A stretch of 64,000 nucleotides of DNA from Halopseudomonas xinjiangensis (GCA_011050525.1 DRFO01000004.1:1-64000), one strand, 5' to 3'. Positions 28,329 to 40,650 are shown, counted from the first letter of the stretch. The notes: generated by a model not told the origin, from the sequence alone. Translations and numbers: made by a program.

Positions 28329-29141
28329 TTAATCCTTGTCGGTAGTGGATTGACGGGCCAACCGGTTTGCCAGTCGGACAAAACCGGCCAGATCAACCTG
28401 CTCGGGGCGAATAGTCGGATCCAGGCCCTCGTCGGCAATGCTGTCGGCGTCCAGCAATGGTTTCAAGGTGTTGCGCAAAGTCTTGCGCCGCTGGTTGAAG
28501 GCTTCGCGTACCACCTGCTCAAGAAATTGCACGTTTTCGGCAGGATGCGGCAGCACCGTATGGGGCGTTAGTCGAACGATAGCCGAATCGACTTTCGGGG
28601 CAGGGCTGAATGCGCCCGGGCCGACGTCGAACAGATGCTCTACCCGGCAGTAATACTGCACCATAATACCCAGCCGGCCGTAACGATTCATCCCCGCGCC
28701 CGCAGCCAGGCGCTGTACGACCTCCTTCTGCAGCATGAAGTGCATGTCGCTGATGCAATGCGCCTGGGCCAGCAAATGAAACATCAGGGGAGTGGAGATG
28801 TTATAGGGCAGATTGCCTACCACCCGCAGCTTCTCGCCCTCTGTGGCCAGTTGGCTGAAATCGAACTTAAGGGCGTCGCCCTTGTGCAGAGCGAACATCG
28901 GCTGATGGCCAAAGCGGGCCTGCAGTATGGGGTGCAGATCATGGTCAAGTTCCACGACGTCCAGACGCGCTCCGCTGCTCAGCAGGCCTTCGGTTATGGC
29001 GCCCTGACCTGGCCCGATTTCGACCAGATGCTGCCCCTCACGCGGGGCGATGGCCCGGTGGATCCGGTTGATCACGCCCGGATCGTGCAGAAAGTTCTGG
29101 CCGAAACGCTTGCGAGCCCGGTGCGGTGCAAGTTGACTCAT
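28329..29141 (-). CDS. rsmA: 16S rRNA dimethyladenosine transferase RsmA (KsgA)
   Basis: A 270-residue SAM-dependent methyltransferase that dimethylates A1518 and A1519 of 16S rRNA late in 30S assembly. Seen: [18 protein letters not shown], the SAM motif [16 protein letters not shown], and the catalytic [12 protein letters not shown]. The ATG overlaps the pdxA stop by four bases, so translation is probably coupled. Confidence 0.96.
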   Translation of the reverse strand: MSQLAPHRARKRFGQNFLHDPGVINRIHRAIAPREGQHLVEIGPGQGAITEGLLSSGARLDVVELDHDLHPILQARFGHQPMFALHKGDALKFDFSQLATEGEKLRVVGNLPYNISTPLMFHLLAQAHCISDMHFMLQKEVVQRLAAGAGMNRYGRLGIMVQYYCRVEHLFDVGPGAFSPAPKVDSAIVRLTPHTVLPHPAENVQFLEQVVREAFNQRRKTLRNTLKPLLDADSIADEGLDPTIRPEQVDLAGFVRLANRLARQSTTDKD

Positions 29142-30127
29142 GATTGCCCCCTGGCTTCGATCATGCTGATAGCTGTTTCCAGCGCAACCCTCAGGCTGCC
29201 CGGGTCGGCCTGCCCGGTTCCGGCCAGATCCAGCGCCGTACCGTGGTCGACCGATGTGCGGATGATGGGTAGGCCCAGCGTGATATTCACCGCCTGTCCG
29301 AAGCCCTTGTGTTTCAGTACCGGCAAACCCTGGTCGTGATACATGGACAGCACTGCGTCGGCCTGGTCGAGGTATTTGGCGGTGAACAGGGTGTCGGCAG
29401 GTAAGGGCCCTGCCAGATGCATGCCCTCCTGGCGCAGTTTTTCCAGCACCGGAATGATTACCTCTATTTCTTCCCGGCCCAGATGACCGCCTTCACCCGC
29501 ATGGGGATTCAGGCCGCAGACCAGAATGCGTGGCGCGGGAATGCCGAACTTGTGGCGTAGATCAGCGTGCAGAATGCGGATTACCCGCTCCAGTAACGGG
29601 GCGGTCACGGCATCGGCAACGGCCCTGAGAGGCAGATGGGTGGTGGCCAAGGCGACCCGCAAGCCGGGACAAGCGAGCATCATCACCACCTGCGGAGTGG
29701 CGGTCAGCTCGGCAAAAAACTCGGTATGGCCGGAAAAGGCCACGCCCGCGTCGTTGATCACGCCCTTGTGAACCGGCGCGGTAACCACGGCGGCAAAGCG
29801 GCCATCCATACAGCCCTGGCCTGCTACGCGCAAGGTTTCAAGCACGTAAGCTCCGTTGGCCGCATCCAGCTGGCCGGCATGGCAAGGCGCCGCCAGGGGC
29901 ACAGGCAGTACGCAGATTTCACCGGCAGTTTGTGCTCGGGCTGGCTTGTCTGGCTCATAGCGTCTGATCTTGACCTGCAAACCCAGCAGTCGTGCACGCT
30001 CGGCCAGCAAGTCGGCGTCGGCTATTACCACCCGCTGCTGCGAGCATGGCCGGGAAGCCAGCATCAGACATAGATCCGGGCCGATGCCCGCCGGTTCGCC
30101 CGCAGTGATGGCAACGGAAACGGGCAC
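29138..30127 (-). CDS. pdxA: 4-hydroxythreonine-4-phosphate dehydrogenase PdxA
   Basis: A 329-residue NAD-dependent oxidoreductase of pyridoxal-phosphate synthesis. Motifs: [14 protein letters not shown] at the start, [24 protein letters not shown] and [20 protein letters not shown]. The GTG at 30125-30127 overlaps the surA TAG stop (TAGTG) and gives the family's N-terminus; the longer frame from 30175 lies inside surA. Epd at 62.3 kb supplies an earlier step of the same pathway. Confidence 0.94.
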   Translation of the reverse strand: MPVSVAITAGEPAGIGPDLCLMLASRPCSQQRVVIADADLLAERARLLGLQVKIRRYEPDKPARAQTAGEICVLPVPLAAPCHAGQLDAANGAYVLETLRVAGQGCMDGRFAAVVTAPVHKGVINDAGVAFSGHTEFFAELTATPQVVMMLACPGLRVALATTHLPLRAVADAVTAPLLERVIRILHADLRHKFGIPAPRILVCGLNPHAGEGGHLGREEIEVIIPVLEKLRQEGMHLAGPLPADTLFTAKYLDQADAVLSMYHDQGLPVLKHKGFGQAVNITLGLPIIRTSVDHGTALDLAGTGQADPGSLRVALETAISMIEARGQS

Positions 30128-31416
30128 TAAATCTTGATCTCTACATACGCTTCGTCGCGGATCTCGAGAAGCCATGTCTGCAGCTCTTCGTCGAACTTGC
30201 GGTTCTGCAACAAGCTGGTCGCCTGCTGTTCCCGCATGTCATCGGTCATGTCGACATTCCGACGGTCAGTGACTTCCAGGATATGCCAGCCAAACTGGGA
30301 CTGAAACGGGCGGGAAACCTTGTCCTGCTCAATGGATGCCATTACTTCGCGAAACTCTGGCACCATCGCCTCAGGGGTAACCCAGTTCAGTGAGCCACCA
30401 TTCAACGCCGAGCCTGGATCCTCGGAGAAAGACCGGGCCAGATTGGCGAAGGACTCTCCTCCCTGGATGCGATCATAAAGGCGCTGCACCAGTTGGGCGG
30501 CCTCGCCGTCGCTGCGGATCTCGCTGGGCTTGATCAGGATATGGCGAACATTGAACTCGTCGACCATCTGATTCTCGCCGCCGCGCTTTTCCAGTAGCTT
30601 GAGAATATGAAAGCCTGCCGGGGACCTCAGGGGTGGGGTAATCTCTCCCACTTCAAGCGCGCTCACCGCGCTGGCAAACGGGCCAGGCAACTGGGCAGCT
30701 TTGCGCCAGCCGAGTTCACCGCCCTCAAGGGCAGTGTCGCCGCCAGAGCGACTGACCGCCACCGAACCGAAGTCAGCCCCGGAACTCAGCTCCTCATGGA
30801 TTTCACTAGCCAGGGCGGCTTTTTCGTTGAGTTCCGACGAGCTGGCAGTCTCGGAGACGGGTAATACGATCATGGCCAGGCGATAGTCAGCCGAGGTTTG
30901 ATAGCGGCCAGCCTCGGAGCTGAGGAAGTTGCGAACTTCCTGGTCGGTTACCTGAATACGTTCGGCCACCCGACGCTGGCGCACGCGGTTGATGATCATC
31001 TCGCGGCGTATCTGTTCGCGAGCCTGGTTATAGCTGATTCCATCGCGGGCCAGGGCGGCGCGAAACTCATCCAGACTCACCCCGTTCCGCTCAGCCAACT
31101 GTTGCATGGTCTGGTTGAGGCTGGCGTCTTCGATACGAATGCCGGCTCGGTCGCCCATCTGCAACTGAATGCTTTCCAGAATCAGACGATCCAGGACCTG
31201 CCTCTTCAATATGTCGTCAGGGGGGAGCTCGGTGTCGCGCTCGCTCAGTTGCTGACGGACAGCGCCCATCCTCTCTTCCAGTTGGCTGGCCATTACCACG
31301 TCGTTGTCGACAATAGCAGCGACACGATCCAGCGGGACCACCTGAGCCTGCAAACTGGTGCTGAGAAACAGACCGGCACAAAGGCCGATCAGGGCAGTAT
31401 GTAACTTAAAATGCAT
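30127..31416 (-). CDS. surA: Periplasmic peptidyl-prolyl isomerase and chaperone SurA
   Basis: A periplasmic chaperone that escorts outer-membrane proteins to the Bam complex. From the ATG at 31416 it is 429 residues: a signal peptide ([20 protein letters not shown], cleaved near SLQA), an N-terminal chaperone domain ([20 protein letters not shown]), and two parvulin domains (around RLAMIVLPV, and [11 protein letters not shown] with [16 protein letters not shown]). A GTG three codons earlier is too close to the AGAG site. The 11-base overlap with the lptD 3' end links two outer-membrane biogenesis genes. Confidence 0.95.
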   Translation of the reverse strand: MHFKLHTALIGLCAGLFLSTSLQAQVVPLDRVAAIVDNDVVMASQLEERMGAVRQQLSERDTELPPDDILKRQVLDRLILESIQLQMGDRAGIRIEDASLNQTMQQLAERNGVSLDEFRAALARDGISYNQAREQIRREMIINRVRQRRVAERIQVTDQEVRNFLSSEAGRYQTSADYRLAMIVLPVSETASSSELNEKAALASEIHEELSSGADFGSVAVSRSGGDTALEGGELGWRKAAQLPGPFASAVSALEVGEITPPLRSPAGFHILKLLEKRGGENQMVDEFNVRHILIKPSEIRSDGEAAQLVQRLYDRIQGGESFANLARSFSEDPGSALNGGSLNWVTPEAMVPEFREVMASIEQDKVSRPFQSQFGWHILEVTDRRNVDMTDDMREQQATSLLQNRKFDEELQTWLLEIRDEAYVEIKI

Positions 31417-34093
31417 TGTATTCACGCTCTCTGTAACCTGGGATACCTTCCTGGAGAAGGGTTTCTACACGGTTGCCGGTGACATTGCCCAATCCTTTAA
31501 GCACCACCTGCACGAAAATGCCTCGATTGCCTTTATCGTCGGCTACTGACTCGTACTCGTCATAGTCTACCCAGTAGCGGTTGATAAAGCGCAGCTTCCA
31601 GCAGCAACTGTCGTATTCGAAGCCGCCAAAGGCCTCTAGCGTTCGGTCGTCCGTCAGATCATGCTGCCACCGTCCGATAACGCCCCATTGGGCATTAAGC
31701 GGCCACATGAACGAAAAATCTGTCTGGTCTATTCGGCGTTCCGGGTCGATATCCAGATCAGTAGTTCCGGTCCGAGGATTGAAATTATTCAGCTCGTTAC
31801 GGAAGCGATAGCCGGCGTTGATGGCTTTGCCAGGCTCGGGTTGATAGTTAACGCGAACGTCGCCTGCGTTATTGTCGTCGTTGTCTGGATCCCATAGAAG
31901 ATTGCTGCTCAGCCGCCAATCGTCATGCATCTGATACATGAATTCTGCGGCATACGCAGAGGTGGAGCTGCTGTCGTCAGGATCAACTGTGCCATCAATC
32001 AACTGGACTTCGCGGTCAGTAAAATAAAATATCTGACCGAGGCTTCCCCTTATTCTCTCGCGACCCTTTTCGTCAAGGAATCTGCTGGTAGCTCCGAGGG
32101 TAAGGTTATTGGCGTCACTGGTGCGGTCACGTCCGCTGAAACGGTCATCTCGATAAAGCGAGCTGTAGCTAAAAGTGAACTCGTTTGTATCAAATAGCGG
32201 CTGGTCGCCTTGATCTTCGTAAGGAGCGTACACGTAGAAAGCCCTTGGCTCCAACGTCTGCCGCATATCGTCTCCGAACAAAGTCGTCTCGCGATCAAAA
32301 TACAACCCCGTGTCCAGGCTGGCGACAGGGACTGTGCTTGAGGGAGTAGTATCGGCATTGGCATAGTCAAATCCGTCGGCCCGCCGATCAAATTCCAGAT
32401 CGTAGTGGGTCGAGTCAATCCGCGCGGCCGGAATGATAAAGCCCCAGCTGTTGCGCATGGGATAGCTAACCTTGGGGCCGATGTTTATTCGATGGCCGGT
32501 GGCGCGCTGCAAACCCACCAGCGTCTCGTCGGGTTGACGAAACTGAGCGCCATCCTGTCCTGCGATCAATCCTTGCTGAAGATCTCGATCAAAATAAGAA
32601 TATTGGACGCTATAGTCGAGAAGGACACCGCTGTCGGCAAGCTCGGATCCGCCATCCAGCTGAAGCTGGGGCAGACGCTCATAGGGGCTGACAGCGGTCA
32701 CGGTAGCTAGCTGGTAGGCATGCACCAAGGCTTGGAAACGCCAGTTGTTACCCGCATAAGTAAGTGCGCCACGTTGGTTGACATAATCGCCCGGACGGGC
32801 TTCCAGGGCTGTGCTCAGGTCGTGGTAGTAATAGGGGTCACTGATATCGCCAGCATCCACGTTGGCAAACAGGCGATCCGCCAGAGCCTGCTCATGGCGC
32901 ACCCGGTACATCCAGCGCTGGTCTTCAAATTCGCTGTCATCCAGAAAGCCGGCATCCAGCTGGCTGCGGCTGGTGGCGCTGAGATGACGGGTTTCACCTT
33001 CAAGCAGTGCTCCGCGCTTGGAAAGAATGCGCGGATACAGCGTTGCATCGTAGTTGGGTGCAAGATTGAAATAATAGGGAACGCTCAGTTCATTGCCATT
33101 ATCGGTACTATTGGCAAAGCTGGGTGCCAGCAAGCCGCTCTTGCGACGGTCATCCAGCGGAAAGTTTATATAGGGCGTGTAGAACACTGGCACGTCTTTC
33201 ACGTGCAGCCTGACGTGTTTGGCTTCGCCCCAGCCTTCCTCCCGATTCAGTTCAATATCTTTACTGTGCAGGGTCCAGGTATTTTCGCCAGGTTCGCAGG
33301 TGGTGTAGGTGCCGTTTGTCATCACGATAACCGCATCGTCGCGGCGCATCACCTTGTCGGCGGTACCCCGCGCACGGGCTTCATGAACGACGTAACGCAC
33401 TTCATTGACCTGCGTTTCGCCGGTGTCTATACGCAGCCGGGCGCTGTCGCCAAGCATCAGTACGCCCTGGTCGCGCAGACGCACGTCACCTTTCAGGCGG
33501 ACCAGGTTTTCGCCCTGGTCGTAGGTAGCCTGGTTGGACTGCGCCTGCAAGCGGCCCTGGCGCATTACCACATCGCCAGCTAGGGTGCCGGTCTGGCTTT
33601 GCTGCTCGAAGCGGCTGGAATCGGCTTCGGCATATATCGGCAAGTCCTCAAAGGGGGTGTCGTCGTCACGACCTGCACGTACGGGTTCGACGTAAGCGCC
33701 GGTGCAATAAGGTGCGATCGCCGCGGCCATCGTTGCGTCGAGCTGCTCGCGCGGCACCCAGTCCAGCTCGCTGAACTCGGATCGCTCGGCGCTGGTCAGA
33801 TCACTAACCGCTGGAGCTGCTGGAGCTGCTGGAGCTGCTGGAGCTGCTGGAGCTGCTGGAGCGGATAGCTGTCGGGGTTCGTCCACTTTCTCCTGAGTGG
33901 GCACCTGCCGCACCGGTCGTGGAGGCAGCACCGAGGGCGCCGCTACGGGACTGCAGTTCCACCCCGAGCCATTATTGCTGGGACGACAGTCCACCTGGCC
34001 ATTGGCCTGGCTGGCCATTGGCTGCGCTAACAGCAGTCCGCTGGCCAGCAGCATGGGGAATGTGGGGCGAAATGGAGGTATGCGGTAGGCCAT
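31406..34093 (-). CDS. lptD: LPS-assembly outer-membrane protein LptD
   Basis: The 895-residue outer-membrane translocon that, with LptE, inserts lipopolysaccharide into the outer leaflet. After a signal peptide (start MAYRIPPFRPTFPMLLASGL) the mature N-terminus has cysteines (VDCRPS, GWNC). An alanine/proline-rich tract of AAP repeats near residues 80-95 precedes the OstA-type periplasmic domain (GDVVMRQGRLQAQSNQATYD), followed by a large beta-barrel. A C-terminal DSCCWKLRF supplies the cysteine pair used in the family's disulphides. The ATG at 34093 is chosen over a longer frame because the signal peptide begins there. It diverges from amgK. Confidence 0.95.
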   Translation of the reverse strand: MAYRIPPFRPTFPMLLASGLLLAQPMASQANGQVDCRPSNNGSGWNCSPVAAPSVLPPRPVRQVPTQEKVDEPRQLSAPAAPAAPAAPAAPAAPAVSDLTSAERSEFSELDWVPREQLDATMAAAIAPYCTGAYVEPVRAGRDDDTPFEDLPIYAEADSSRFEQQSQTGTLAGDVVMRQGRLQAQSNQATYDQGENLVRLKGDVRLRDQGVLMLGDSARLRIDTGETQVNEVRYVVHEARARGTADKVMRRDDAVIVMTNGTYTTCEPGENTWTLHSKDIELNREEGWGEAKHVRLHVKDVPVFYTPYINFPLDDRRKSGLLAPSFANSTDNGNELSVPYYFNLAPNYDATLYPRILSKRGALLEGETRHLSATSRSQLDAGFLDDSEFEDQRWMYRVRHEQALADRLFANVDAGDISDPYYYHDLSTALEARPGDYVNQRGALTYAGNNWRFQALVHAYQLATVTAVSPYERLPQLQLDGGSELADSGVLLDYSVQYSYFDRDLQQGLIAGQDGAQFRQPDETLVGLQRATGHRINIGPKVSYPMRNSWGFIIPAARIDSTHYDLEFDRRADGFDYANADTTPSSTVPVASLDTGLYFDRETTLFGDDMRQTLEPRAFYVYAPYEDQGDQPLFDTNEFTFSYSSLYRDDRFSGRDRTSDANNLTLGATSRFLDEKGRERIRGSLGQIFYFTDREVQLIDGTVDPDDSSSTSAYAAEFMYQMHDDWRLSSNLLWDPDNDDNNAGDVRVNYQPEPGKAINAGYRFRNELNNFNPRTGTTDLDIDPERRIDQTDFSFMWPLNAQWGVIGRWQHDLTDDRTLEAFGGFEYDSCCWKLRFINRYWVDYDEYESVADDKGNRGIFVQVVLKGLGNVTGNRVETLLQEGIPGYREREYNAF
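33811..33860. repeat. 9-bp tandem repeat inside lptD
   Basis: About 5.5 uninterrupted copies of CTGGAGCTG, encoding alternating Ala-Ala-Pro on the minus strand. The unit is a multiple of three, so slippage would lengthen or shorten the linker without breaking the frame. Confidence 0.95.
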
Positions 34094-34241
34094 TGTAGTT
34101 ATCCGGGCTTCCAATCGGTGCGGGCTCGCGTCAGCTTGTGCGAGGGGAATGCAACAGGCATGCTGCGTTTGCGTAATGATCGTGGATAATAAAGCATTGT
34201 GCGGCGCCAGAGCCAGCATCGGTCAGTTCGGGAATAAAAAG

Positions 34242-35923
<1,682 letters not shown>

Positions 35924-35924
35924 C

Positions 35925-36713
35925 ATGCTCTGGCCTGTAACCCTTGCCGGGGCATTGATTGGCGGACTGGCTGCGGGGGCTTCGGGCTGCATTCTGGGTG
36001 TAGTGCTGGGCCATGCGCTCGACCGGCACTGGAATCTACGGCGCTGGTCCGATGTGCCTGGCCGGGTGCGGGAGTTTGCCGGTCGCAACCATTCCTATCA
36101 GACAGTGCTCTTCATGTGCCTGGGCCGGTTGGCGAAGGCCGAGGGCAGAGTGCAGCCTGCGCACCTGCAACTGGCCCGTGACATCATGCAGCAGTACCGG
36201 CTTGACGAGCCGGTACGATTGCAGGCCATGCACGGCTTCAATCGAGGAAAGGATGCCAGCGTCCGGCTAAAACCGTTGTTAAAGCGGCTTTACCGGAACG
36301 AACCGGCACGTGCTGCGGAATTGATGGATTGTTGCTGGCGGATGGCCCTGGTAACCGGAACCCTGGGGACGCAGTCCAGACAGCTGCTGGACGAATGGTC
36401 GCACCTGTCGGGCATGGCCAGGGCCGAACAGCAGCGGATGCACCAAAGGCACCGCAACTCCCGCAGCTCAAAGGCGGAACACAAGCCGCCTGCGGTAAAT
36501 CATGACCTGATGCAGGATGCGGCTGAGCTGCTGGGAGTTGATCTGTCAGCCTCGCCGGAAGTGATAAAGCGCGCCTATAGGCGTCAATTGAGTCGGCACC
36601 ACCCGGACAAGATGACAGGCGCAAGCCCGCAGGACCTCGCCGCAGCAGGTGAGCGTGTACATGCCGTCCAGCAAGCCTATGAGCGGATACGTCGTTATCG
36701 TGGATTTCGCTGA
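35925..36713 (+). CDS. djlA: Membrane-anchored DnaJ-like co-chaperone DjlA
   Basis: A 262-residue type III J-protein. One N-terminal membrane helix (VTLAGALIGGLAAGASGCIL) precedes a TerB-like domain and a C-terminal J domain with the HPD motif (RRQLSRHHPDKMTG) that stimulates DnaK ATPase. The ATG lies one base past the murU stop. Its end overlaps the convergent DUF3530 gene by 19 bases. This position next to murU is typical of Pseudomonas. Confidence 0.93.
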   Translation: MLWPVTLAGALIGGLAAGASGCILGVVLGHALDRHWNLRRWSDVPGRVREFAGRNHSYQTVLFMCLGRLAKAEGRVQPAHLQLARDIMQQYRLDEPVRLQAMHGFNRGKDASVRLKPLLKRLYRNEPARAAELMDCCWRMALVTGTLGTQSRQLLDEWSHLSGMARAEQQRMHQRHRNSRSSKAEHKPPAVNHDLMQDAAELLGVDLSASPEVIKRAYRRQLSRHHPDKMTGASPQDLAAAGERVHAVQQAYERIRRYRGFR

Positions 36714-37531
36714 GGCCCCGCCAACTGGTCGAGCCATCCGTTGATGCGCTTGATCAGCATGCGCTGGTTCTGCGGTCGTCCGGCCGGGTCATGGACTGTC
36801 AGTTGTCGGTATTGCTGATGACCCAGACGCTTGGCGTTCAAGGCTCTTGCCTGATAGTCACCGGAACTGGTCTCTCGGCCTTTCAGTAGCACTTCAAGCA
36901 GCGGTTTCTCCCAATTCATTACCAGGGCCTCCAGACTTTCGCTTGCCTGGGTTGGCATACGCGGCTGATACAGGATCAAGGCCTTCACATCGTCCCGTTC
37001 CGCTGCGGCACGCAGGGCCCAGTAAGCGCCGGAGCCGCGGCCAAGTAGCGTTATCTCGCCCGCGCCATTTTCCGTACGCAGTGAATCCAGAGCCAGGGCA
37101 ATTCGACCAATAATCTGGCTGGCGCGAGCGTCGGCCAGCCCCTCCGACGTCGCCTTTTCCAGATCCAACCTGAGGGGTAGAGCATCCGGCAGGGCAATTG
37201 ACAGGGTATGCCAGCCGGCTTCGCTCAGCTGTTGACGCGCAGGGCTGATCAGCTCCGGCCAATTGGCATGCTCTCCCTGATCGCCAATCAGCAACACCGC
37301 ACCCTGGGGAGCGGGGCTGGCCGCTGGAAGAAACAAGCCGAGGAACGAATCAGTCCCCTCGCCAAGCCGGCGATGCTGTGCGCTGGGCACGTTTTGCTCA
37401 AGAGCCGTTTCCTGAAGTTGGGAGCGTGGGGGCAAGGCGGCGCGCTCGGTCTGGCTGTCCGCGTCAACTTTCTGCTGAGCATTGGCCAACGTTGCTGTAC
37501 CAACCAAAAGAAGCATGATGGCAAGGCGCAT
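36695..37531 (-). CDS. DUF3530 family exported alpha/beta-hydrolase-like protein
   Basis: A 278-residue protein with a signal peptide (MRLAIMLLLVGTATLANAQQ). The body has an alpha/beta-hydrolase look: GAVLLIGDQGEHANW, ITLLGRGSGAYWAL (resembling a nucleophile elbow, with GRGSG), and DVKALILYQPRMP. It matches the DUF3530 family common in Pseudomonas; no activity is established. It overlaps djlA tail-to-tail by 19 bases. Confidence 0.85.
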   Translation of the reverse strand: MRLAIMLLLVGTATLANAQQKVDADSQTERAALPPRSQLQETALEQNVPSAQHRRLGEGTDSFLGLFLPAASPAPQGAVLLIGDQGEHANWPELISPARQQLSEAGWHTLSIALPDALPLRLDLEKATSEGLADARASQIIGRIALALDSLRTENGAGEITLLGRGSGAYWALRAAAERDDVKALILYQPRMPTQASESLEALVMNWEKPLLEVLLKGRETSSGDYQARALNAKRLGHQQYRQLTVHDPAGRPQNQRMLIKRINGWLDQLAGPQRNPR

Positions 37532-37627
37532 TGATTTTATCCCTATGTGCTTCGCGGCAGTATAACAGGGCAGCCTCCGGTGGCTTGGGTTAGACTAGGC
37601 GCGTTTCGATTTTATCCAGAGGTCATC

Positions 37628-38302
37628 ATGGCTGATTACGCGATTGCTCCCTCCATTCTCTCCGCCGATTTTGCCCGCCTGGGCGAAGATGTTGATCGCG
37701 TGCTGGCTGCGGGGGCGGATATCGTTCATTTCGATGTGATGGACAATCATTATGTGCCCAACCTGACGATAGGTCCCATGGTGTGCACCGCACTGCGCAA
37801 GTACGGTGTGACCGCACCTATCGACGTGCACCTCATGGTCAAGCCGGTTGATCGCATCATTGGCGATTTCATCGACGCCGGGGCGACTTATATCACCTTT
37901 CATCCTGAAGCCACCGAGCACATCGACCGGTCCCTGCAACTGATCAAGGAAGGCGGCGCCAAGGCCGGCCTGGTGTTCAATCCAGGCACCTCTCTTGAAA
38001 GCCTCAGGTACGTTATGGACAAGATCGACATGATCTTGCTGATGAGCGTGAATCCCGGATTTGGCGGTCAGAAATTTATTCCCGGCACGCTGGACAAGCT
38101 GCGTGAGACGCGCGCCCTGATCCAGGCAAGTGGCCGGGACATTCGCCTGGAAATCGATGGCGGAGTGAACGAGCAGAATATCCGCAGCATCGCGCAAGCG
38201 GGCGCTGACACCTTTGTGGCGGGCTCGGCGATATTCAACAAGCCTGACTACAAGGCCGTAATCGATGCCATGCGCGCCGAGCTGGCGCAGGTCAATCGCT
38301 GA
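37628..38302 (+). CDS. rpe: Ribulose-5-phosphate 3-epimerase
   Basis: A 224-residue TIM-barrel enzyme of the pentose-phosphate pathway interconverting ribulose-5-P and xylulose-5-P. Motifs include [46 protein letters not shown] and [14 protein letters not shown]; the two catalytic aspartates and metal-binding histidines are present. An AGAGGT site precedes the ATG at 37628. It forms a unit with gph. Confidence 0.97.
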   Translation: MADYAIAPSILSADFARLGEDVDRVLAAGADIVHFDVMDNHYVPNLTIGPMVCTALRKYGVTAPIDVHLMVKPVDRIIGDFIDAGATYITFHPEATEHIDRSLQLIKEGGAKAGLVFNPGTSLESLRYVMDKIDMILLMSVNPGFGGQKFIPGTLDKLRETRALIQASGRDIRLEIDGGVNEQNIRSIAQAGADTFVAGSAIFNKPDYKAVIDAMRAELAQVNR

Positions 38303-38304
38303 GC

Positions 38305-38985
38305 ATGGGGCTGCTGCAGCGCTTATTCGAAGGCTCTCTGCCGGCCCTGGTGATGTTCGATCTGGACGGAACGCTGGTGGACTCAGTGCCGGATCTTGCT
38401 GCCGCGGTAGACCTGATGCTTGAACGGCGTGATCGTCCACCGGCGGGCGTAGAGCGGGTGCGTGACTGGGTCGGTAACGGCGCTGCGGTATTGGTGCGTC
38501 GTGCCCTGGCCGGAGGTCTGGACCATTCGATGGTAGATGACGACGACGCTCAGGCTGCGCTGGATGACTTTCTCCAGGCCTACTCAGGCGAACATGTTCT
38601 TACTCGTGTGTATGCAGGCGTCCCGGAAATCCTTGATTGGCTGGCCGGTCAGGGCATCGTTATGGCCGTGGTGACAAACAAGCCCCAGCGTTTTGTCGCG
38701 CCCCTGTTGCAGGAGATGGGGCTGGGGAATTATTTCCAGTGGCTGGTGGGCGGCGATACGCTTCCGGTGCAAAAACCCGACCCCGCCGCACTTGATTTTG
38801 TCATGGGCAAGGCCGGCGTAAGCCGGGAGCAGGCGGTATTTGTCGGTGACTCACGTAACGATGTGCTGGCGGCCCGCGCGGCCGGAGTGAAAGTGATCGC
38901 GGTGACTTACGGCTATAATCATGGGCGGCCTATTGAAGCGGAAAAGCCTGATTTGCTGGTTGATTCGCTCGCTGCGCTCATATAG
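38305..38985 (+). CDS. gph: Phosphoglycolate phosphatase
   Basis: A 226-residue HAD-family phosphatase that removes phosphoglycolate, formed for example during repair of oxidised DNA ends. The nucleophile motif is VMFDLDGTLVDSVPDL; VVTNKPQRFVAPLL and FVGDSRNDVLAARAAGV provide motifs II-IV. It begins two bases after the rpe stop. The rpe-gph-trpE order is shared with other Pseudomonas. Confidence 0.95.
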   Translation: MGLLQRLFEGSLPALVMFDLDGTLVDSVPDLAAAVDLMLERRDRPPAGVERVRDWVGNGAAVLVRRALAGGLDHSMVDDDDAQAALDDFLQAYSGEHVLTRVYAGVPEILDWLAGQGIVMAVVTNKPQRFVAPLLQEMGLGNYFQWLVGGDTLPVQKPDPAALDFVMGKAGVSREQAVFVGDSRNDVLAARAAGVKVIAVTYGYNHGRPIEAEKPDLLVDSLAALI

Positions 38986-39020
38986 CCTAGCGACTTCCTA
39001 CCCTATTCGATGGATCAGCC

Positions 39021-39089
39021 GTGTTTGTCAGCAACCGCAAACTGATGAGAGTGATCAAGGCGCTCGCCCGCTGGCGCTGGCGTACCTGA
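39021..39089 (+). CDS. Candidate trp leader peptide
   Basis: A 22-codon frame from GTG to TGA, ending in ALARWRWRT: two tryptophans spaced by one residue just before the stop. A shorter version starts at the ATG at 39045 (14 residues). It lies about 70 bases before trpE. Ribosome-mediated attenuation of trpE and trpGDC is known in P. putida. Ribosome sites before both starts are weak, so the exact start is uncertain. Confidence 0.6.
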   Translation: MFVSNRKLMRVIKALARWRWRT

Positions 39090-39115
39090 TTGTTCTGCCT
39101 GCGTTGATCGCAGGC
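39075..39115 (+). promoter_or_regulatory. Candidate trpE attenuator structure
   Basis: After the leader stop, GCCTGCG (39097-39103) can pair with CGCAGGC (39109-39115) across a 5-base loop. The upstream arm can instead pair with CGCTGGCG at 39075-39082, which contains one of the Trp codons. A T-rich but interrupted stretch follows. Mutually exclusive pairing of this kind fits attenuation, but I cannot settle which fold stops transcription. Confidence 0.5.
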
Positions 39116-39159
39116 CCCTGGTTTGTGTATGACAATTCACCCGCCCCATGAGGCTGATC

Positions 39160-40638
39160 ATGACCCGAGAAGAATTCCTTCGCCTGGCTGCCCAGGACTA
39201 TAACCGCGTACCTGTTGTGCGCGAAGTACTGGCCGACCTCGACACGCCGCTGTCTACTTACCTGAAGCTTGCCGACGCGCCCTATTCCTATCTGCTTGAG
39301 TCCGTCCAGGGCGGAGAAAAGTGGGGTCGCTATTCGATCATCGGCCTGCCGGCACGCACAGTGTTGCGCGTGTATGGCCACAGCGTGCGGATACTGGTTG
39401 ATGACGTCGAGCAGGAGCGGCATGAATGCGCCGATCCCCTGGCATTTGTGGAAGAGTTCAAGGCGCGCTATCGCGTGCCGGCGATACCAGGCTTGCCGCG
39501 CTTCAATGGCGGTCTGGTCGGTTATTTCGGTTATGACTGTGTCCGCTATGTGGAAAAACGCCTGGCCCAGTGTCCGAATCCGGACCCCTTGGAGAATCCG
39601 GACATTCTGCTGATGGTGTCTGACGAAGTCGTGGTGTTCGACAACCTGGCCGGCAAACTGCATGCCATCGTACTGGCCGATCCGGCTGTAGAAAACGCGT
39701 TCGACGTTGCCAATACCCGTCTGGATGGATTGCTCGACCAGTTGCGCCAGCCGCTGGCAGCCCGGCGTCCGCTTTCCCTGGATAACCCGCCCGACCATGA
39801 GCTGGACTACACCGCCAGCTTCACCCGCGAGGATTATGAGCGCGCGGTGGATACCGTGAAGGAATACATCCTGGCCGGCGACTGCATGCAGGTCGTGCCG
39901 TCCCAGCGCATGAGCATCCAGTTCAAGGCGGCACCTATCGATCTGTATCGGGCGCTACGCAGTCAGAACCCGACCCCGTACATGTACTTCTTCAACTTCG
40001 GTGATTTTCACGTGGTCGGCAGTTCCCCGGAAGTGCTGGTACGGGTCGAAGATGGCGAAGTAACCGTGCGTCCCATCGCCGGTACCCGTCCGCGCGGTGC
40101 GACTGAAGAAGCGGATGTGGAGTTGGAGCGCGATCTGCTGTCGGATACCAAGGAAATTGCCGAGCATCTGATGCTGATCGATCTGGGCCGCAACGATGTG
40201 GGCCGCGTGGCTCAAACTGGCCAGGTGCAGGTCACCGAAAAAATGGTCATCGAGCGCTACTCCAACGTCATGCATATCGTGTCCAACGTCAAAGGCCGCT
40301 TGCGTGAAGATCTCAATGCCATGGATGCCCTGCGGGCCATTCTTCCGGCAGGTACCCTGTCAGGTGCGCCGAAAATCCGCGCCATGGAAATCATCGATCA
40401 GCTCGAACCGGTGAAGCGGGGCGTTTATGGTGGCGCGGTGGGGTACTGGGCGTGGAACGGCAACATGGACACGGCTATCGCCATCCGCACCGCGGTGATC
40501 AAGAACGGCGAGCTGCACGTGCAGGCTGGCGGCGGCATTGTTGCCGACTCGGTTCCGGCGCTGGAGTGGGAAGAAACCATCAACAAACGCCGGGCCATGT
40601 TTCGTGCTGTCGCCCTGGCGGAACAGTCCGCGGGATAA
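39160..40638 (+). CDS. trpE: Anthranilate synthase component I
   Basis: A 492-residue enzyme that makes anthranilate from chorismate with ammonia passed from TrpG. The N-terminal feedback-inhibition pocket includes [20 protein letters not shown]; the chorismate-binding domain has [29 protein letters not shown] and [21 protein letters not shown] use the ATG at 39160 (GAGG six bases upstream) rather than the ATG at 39148. Only 12 bases separate it from trpG. Confidence 0.97.
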   Translation: MTREEFLRLAAQDYNRVPVVREVLADLDTPLSTYLKLADAPYSYLLESVQGGEKWGRYSIIGLPARTVLRVYGHSVRILVDDVEQERHECADPLAFVEEFKARYRVPAIPGLPRFNGGLVGYFGYDCVRYVEKRLAQCPNPDPLENPDILLMVSDEVVVFDNLAGKLHAIVLADPAVENAFDVANTRLDGLLDQLRQPLAARRPLSLDNPPDHELDYTASFTREDYERAVDTVKEYILAGDCMQVVPSQRMSIQFKAAPIDLYRALRSQNPTPYMYFFNFGDFHVVGSSPEVLVRVEDGEVTVRPIAGTRPRGATEEADVELERDLLSDTKEIAEHLMLIDLGRNDVGRVAQTGQVQVTEKMVIERYSNVMHIVSNVKGRLREDLNAMDALRAILPAGTLSGAPKIRAMEIIDQLEPVKRGVYGGAVGYWAWNGNMDTAIAIRTAVIKNGELHVQAGGGIVADSVPALEWEETINKRRAMFRAVALAEQSAG

Positions 40639-40650
40639 GGAGACGCAGCC

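Noticed and set aside
33811..33860. Possible CRISPR or mobile repeat
   Set aside because: The 9-base units are contiguous without spacers and lie inside the lptD coding frame.
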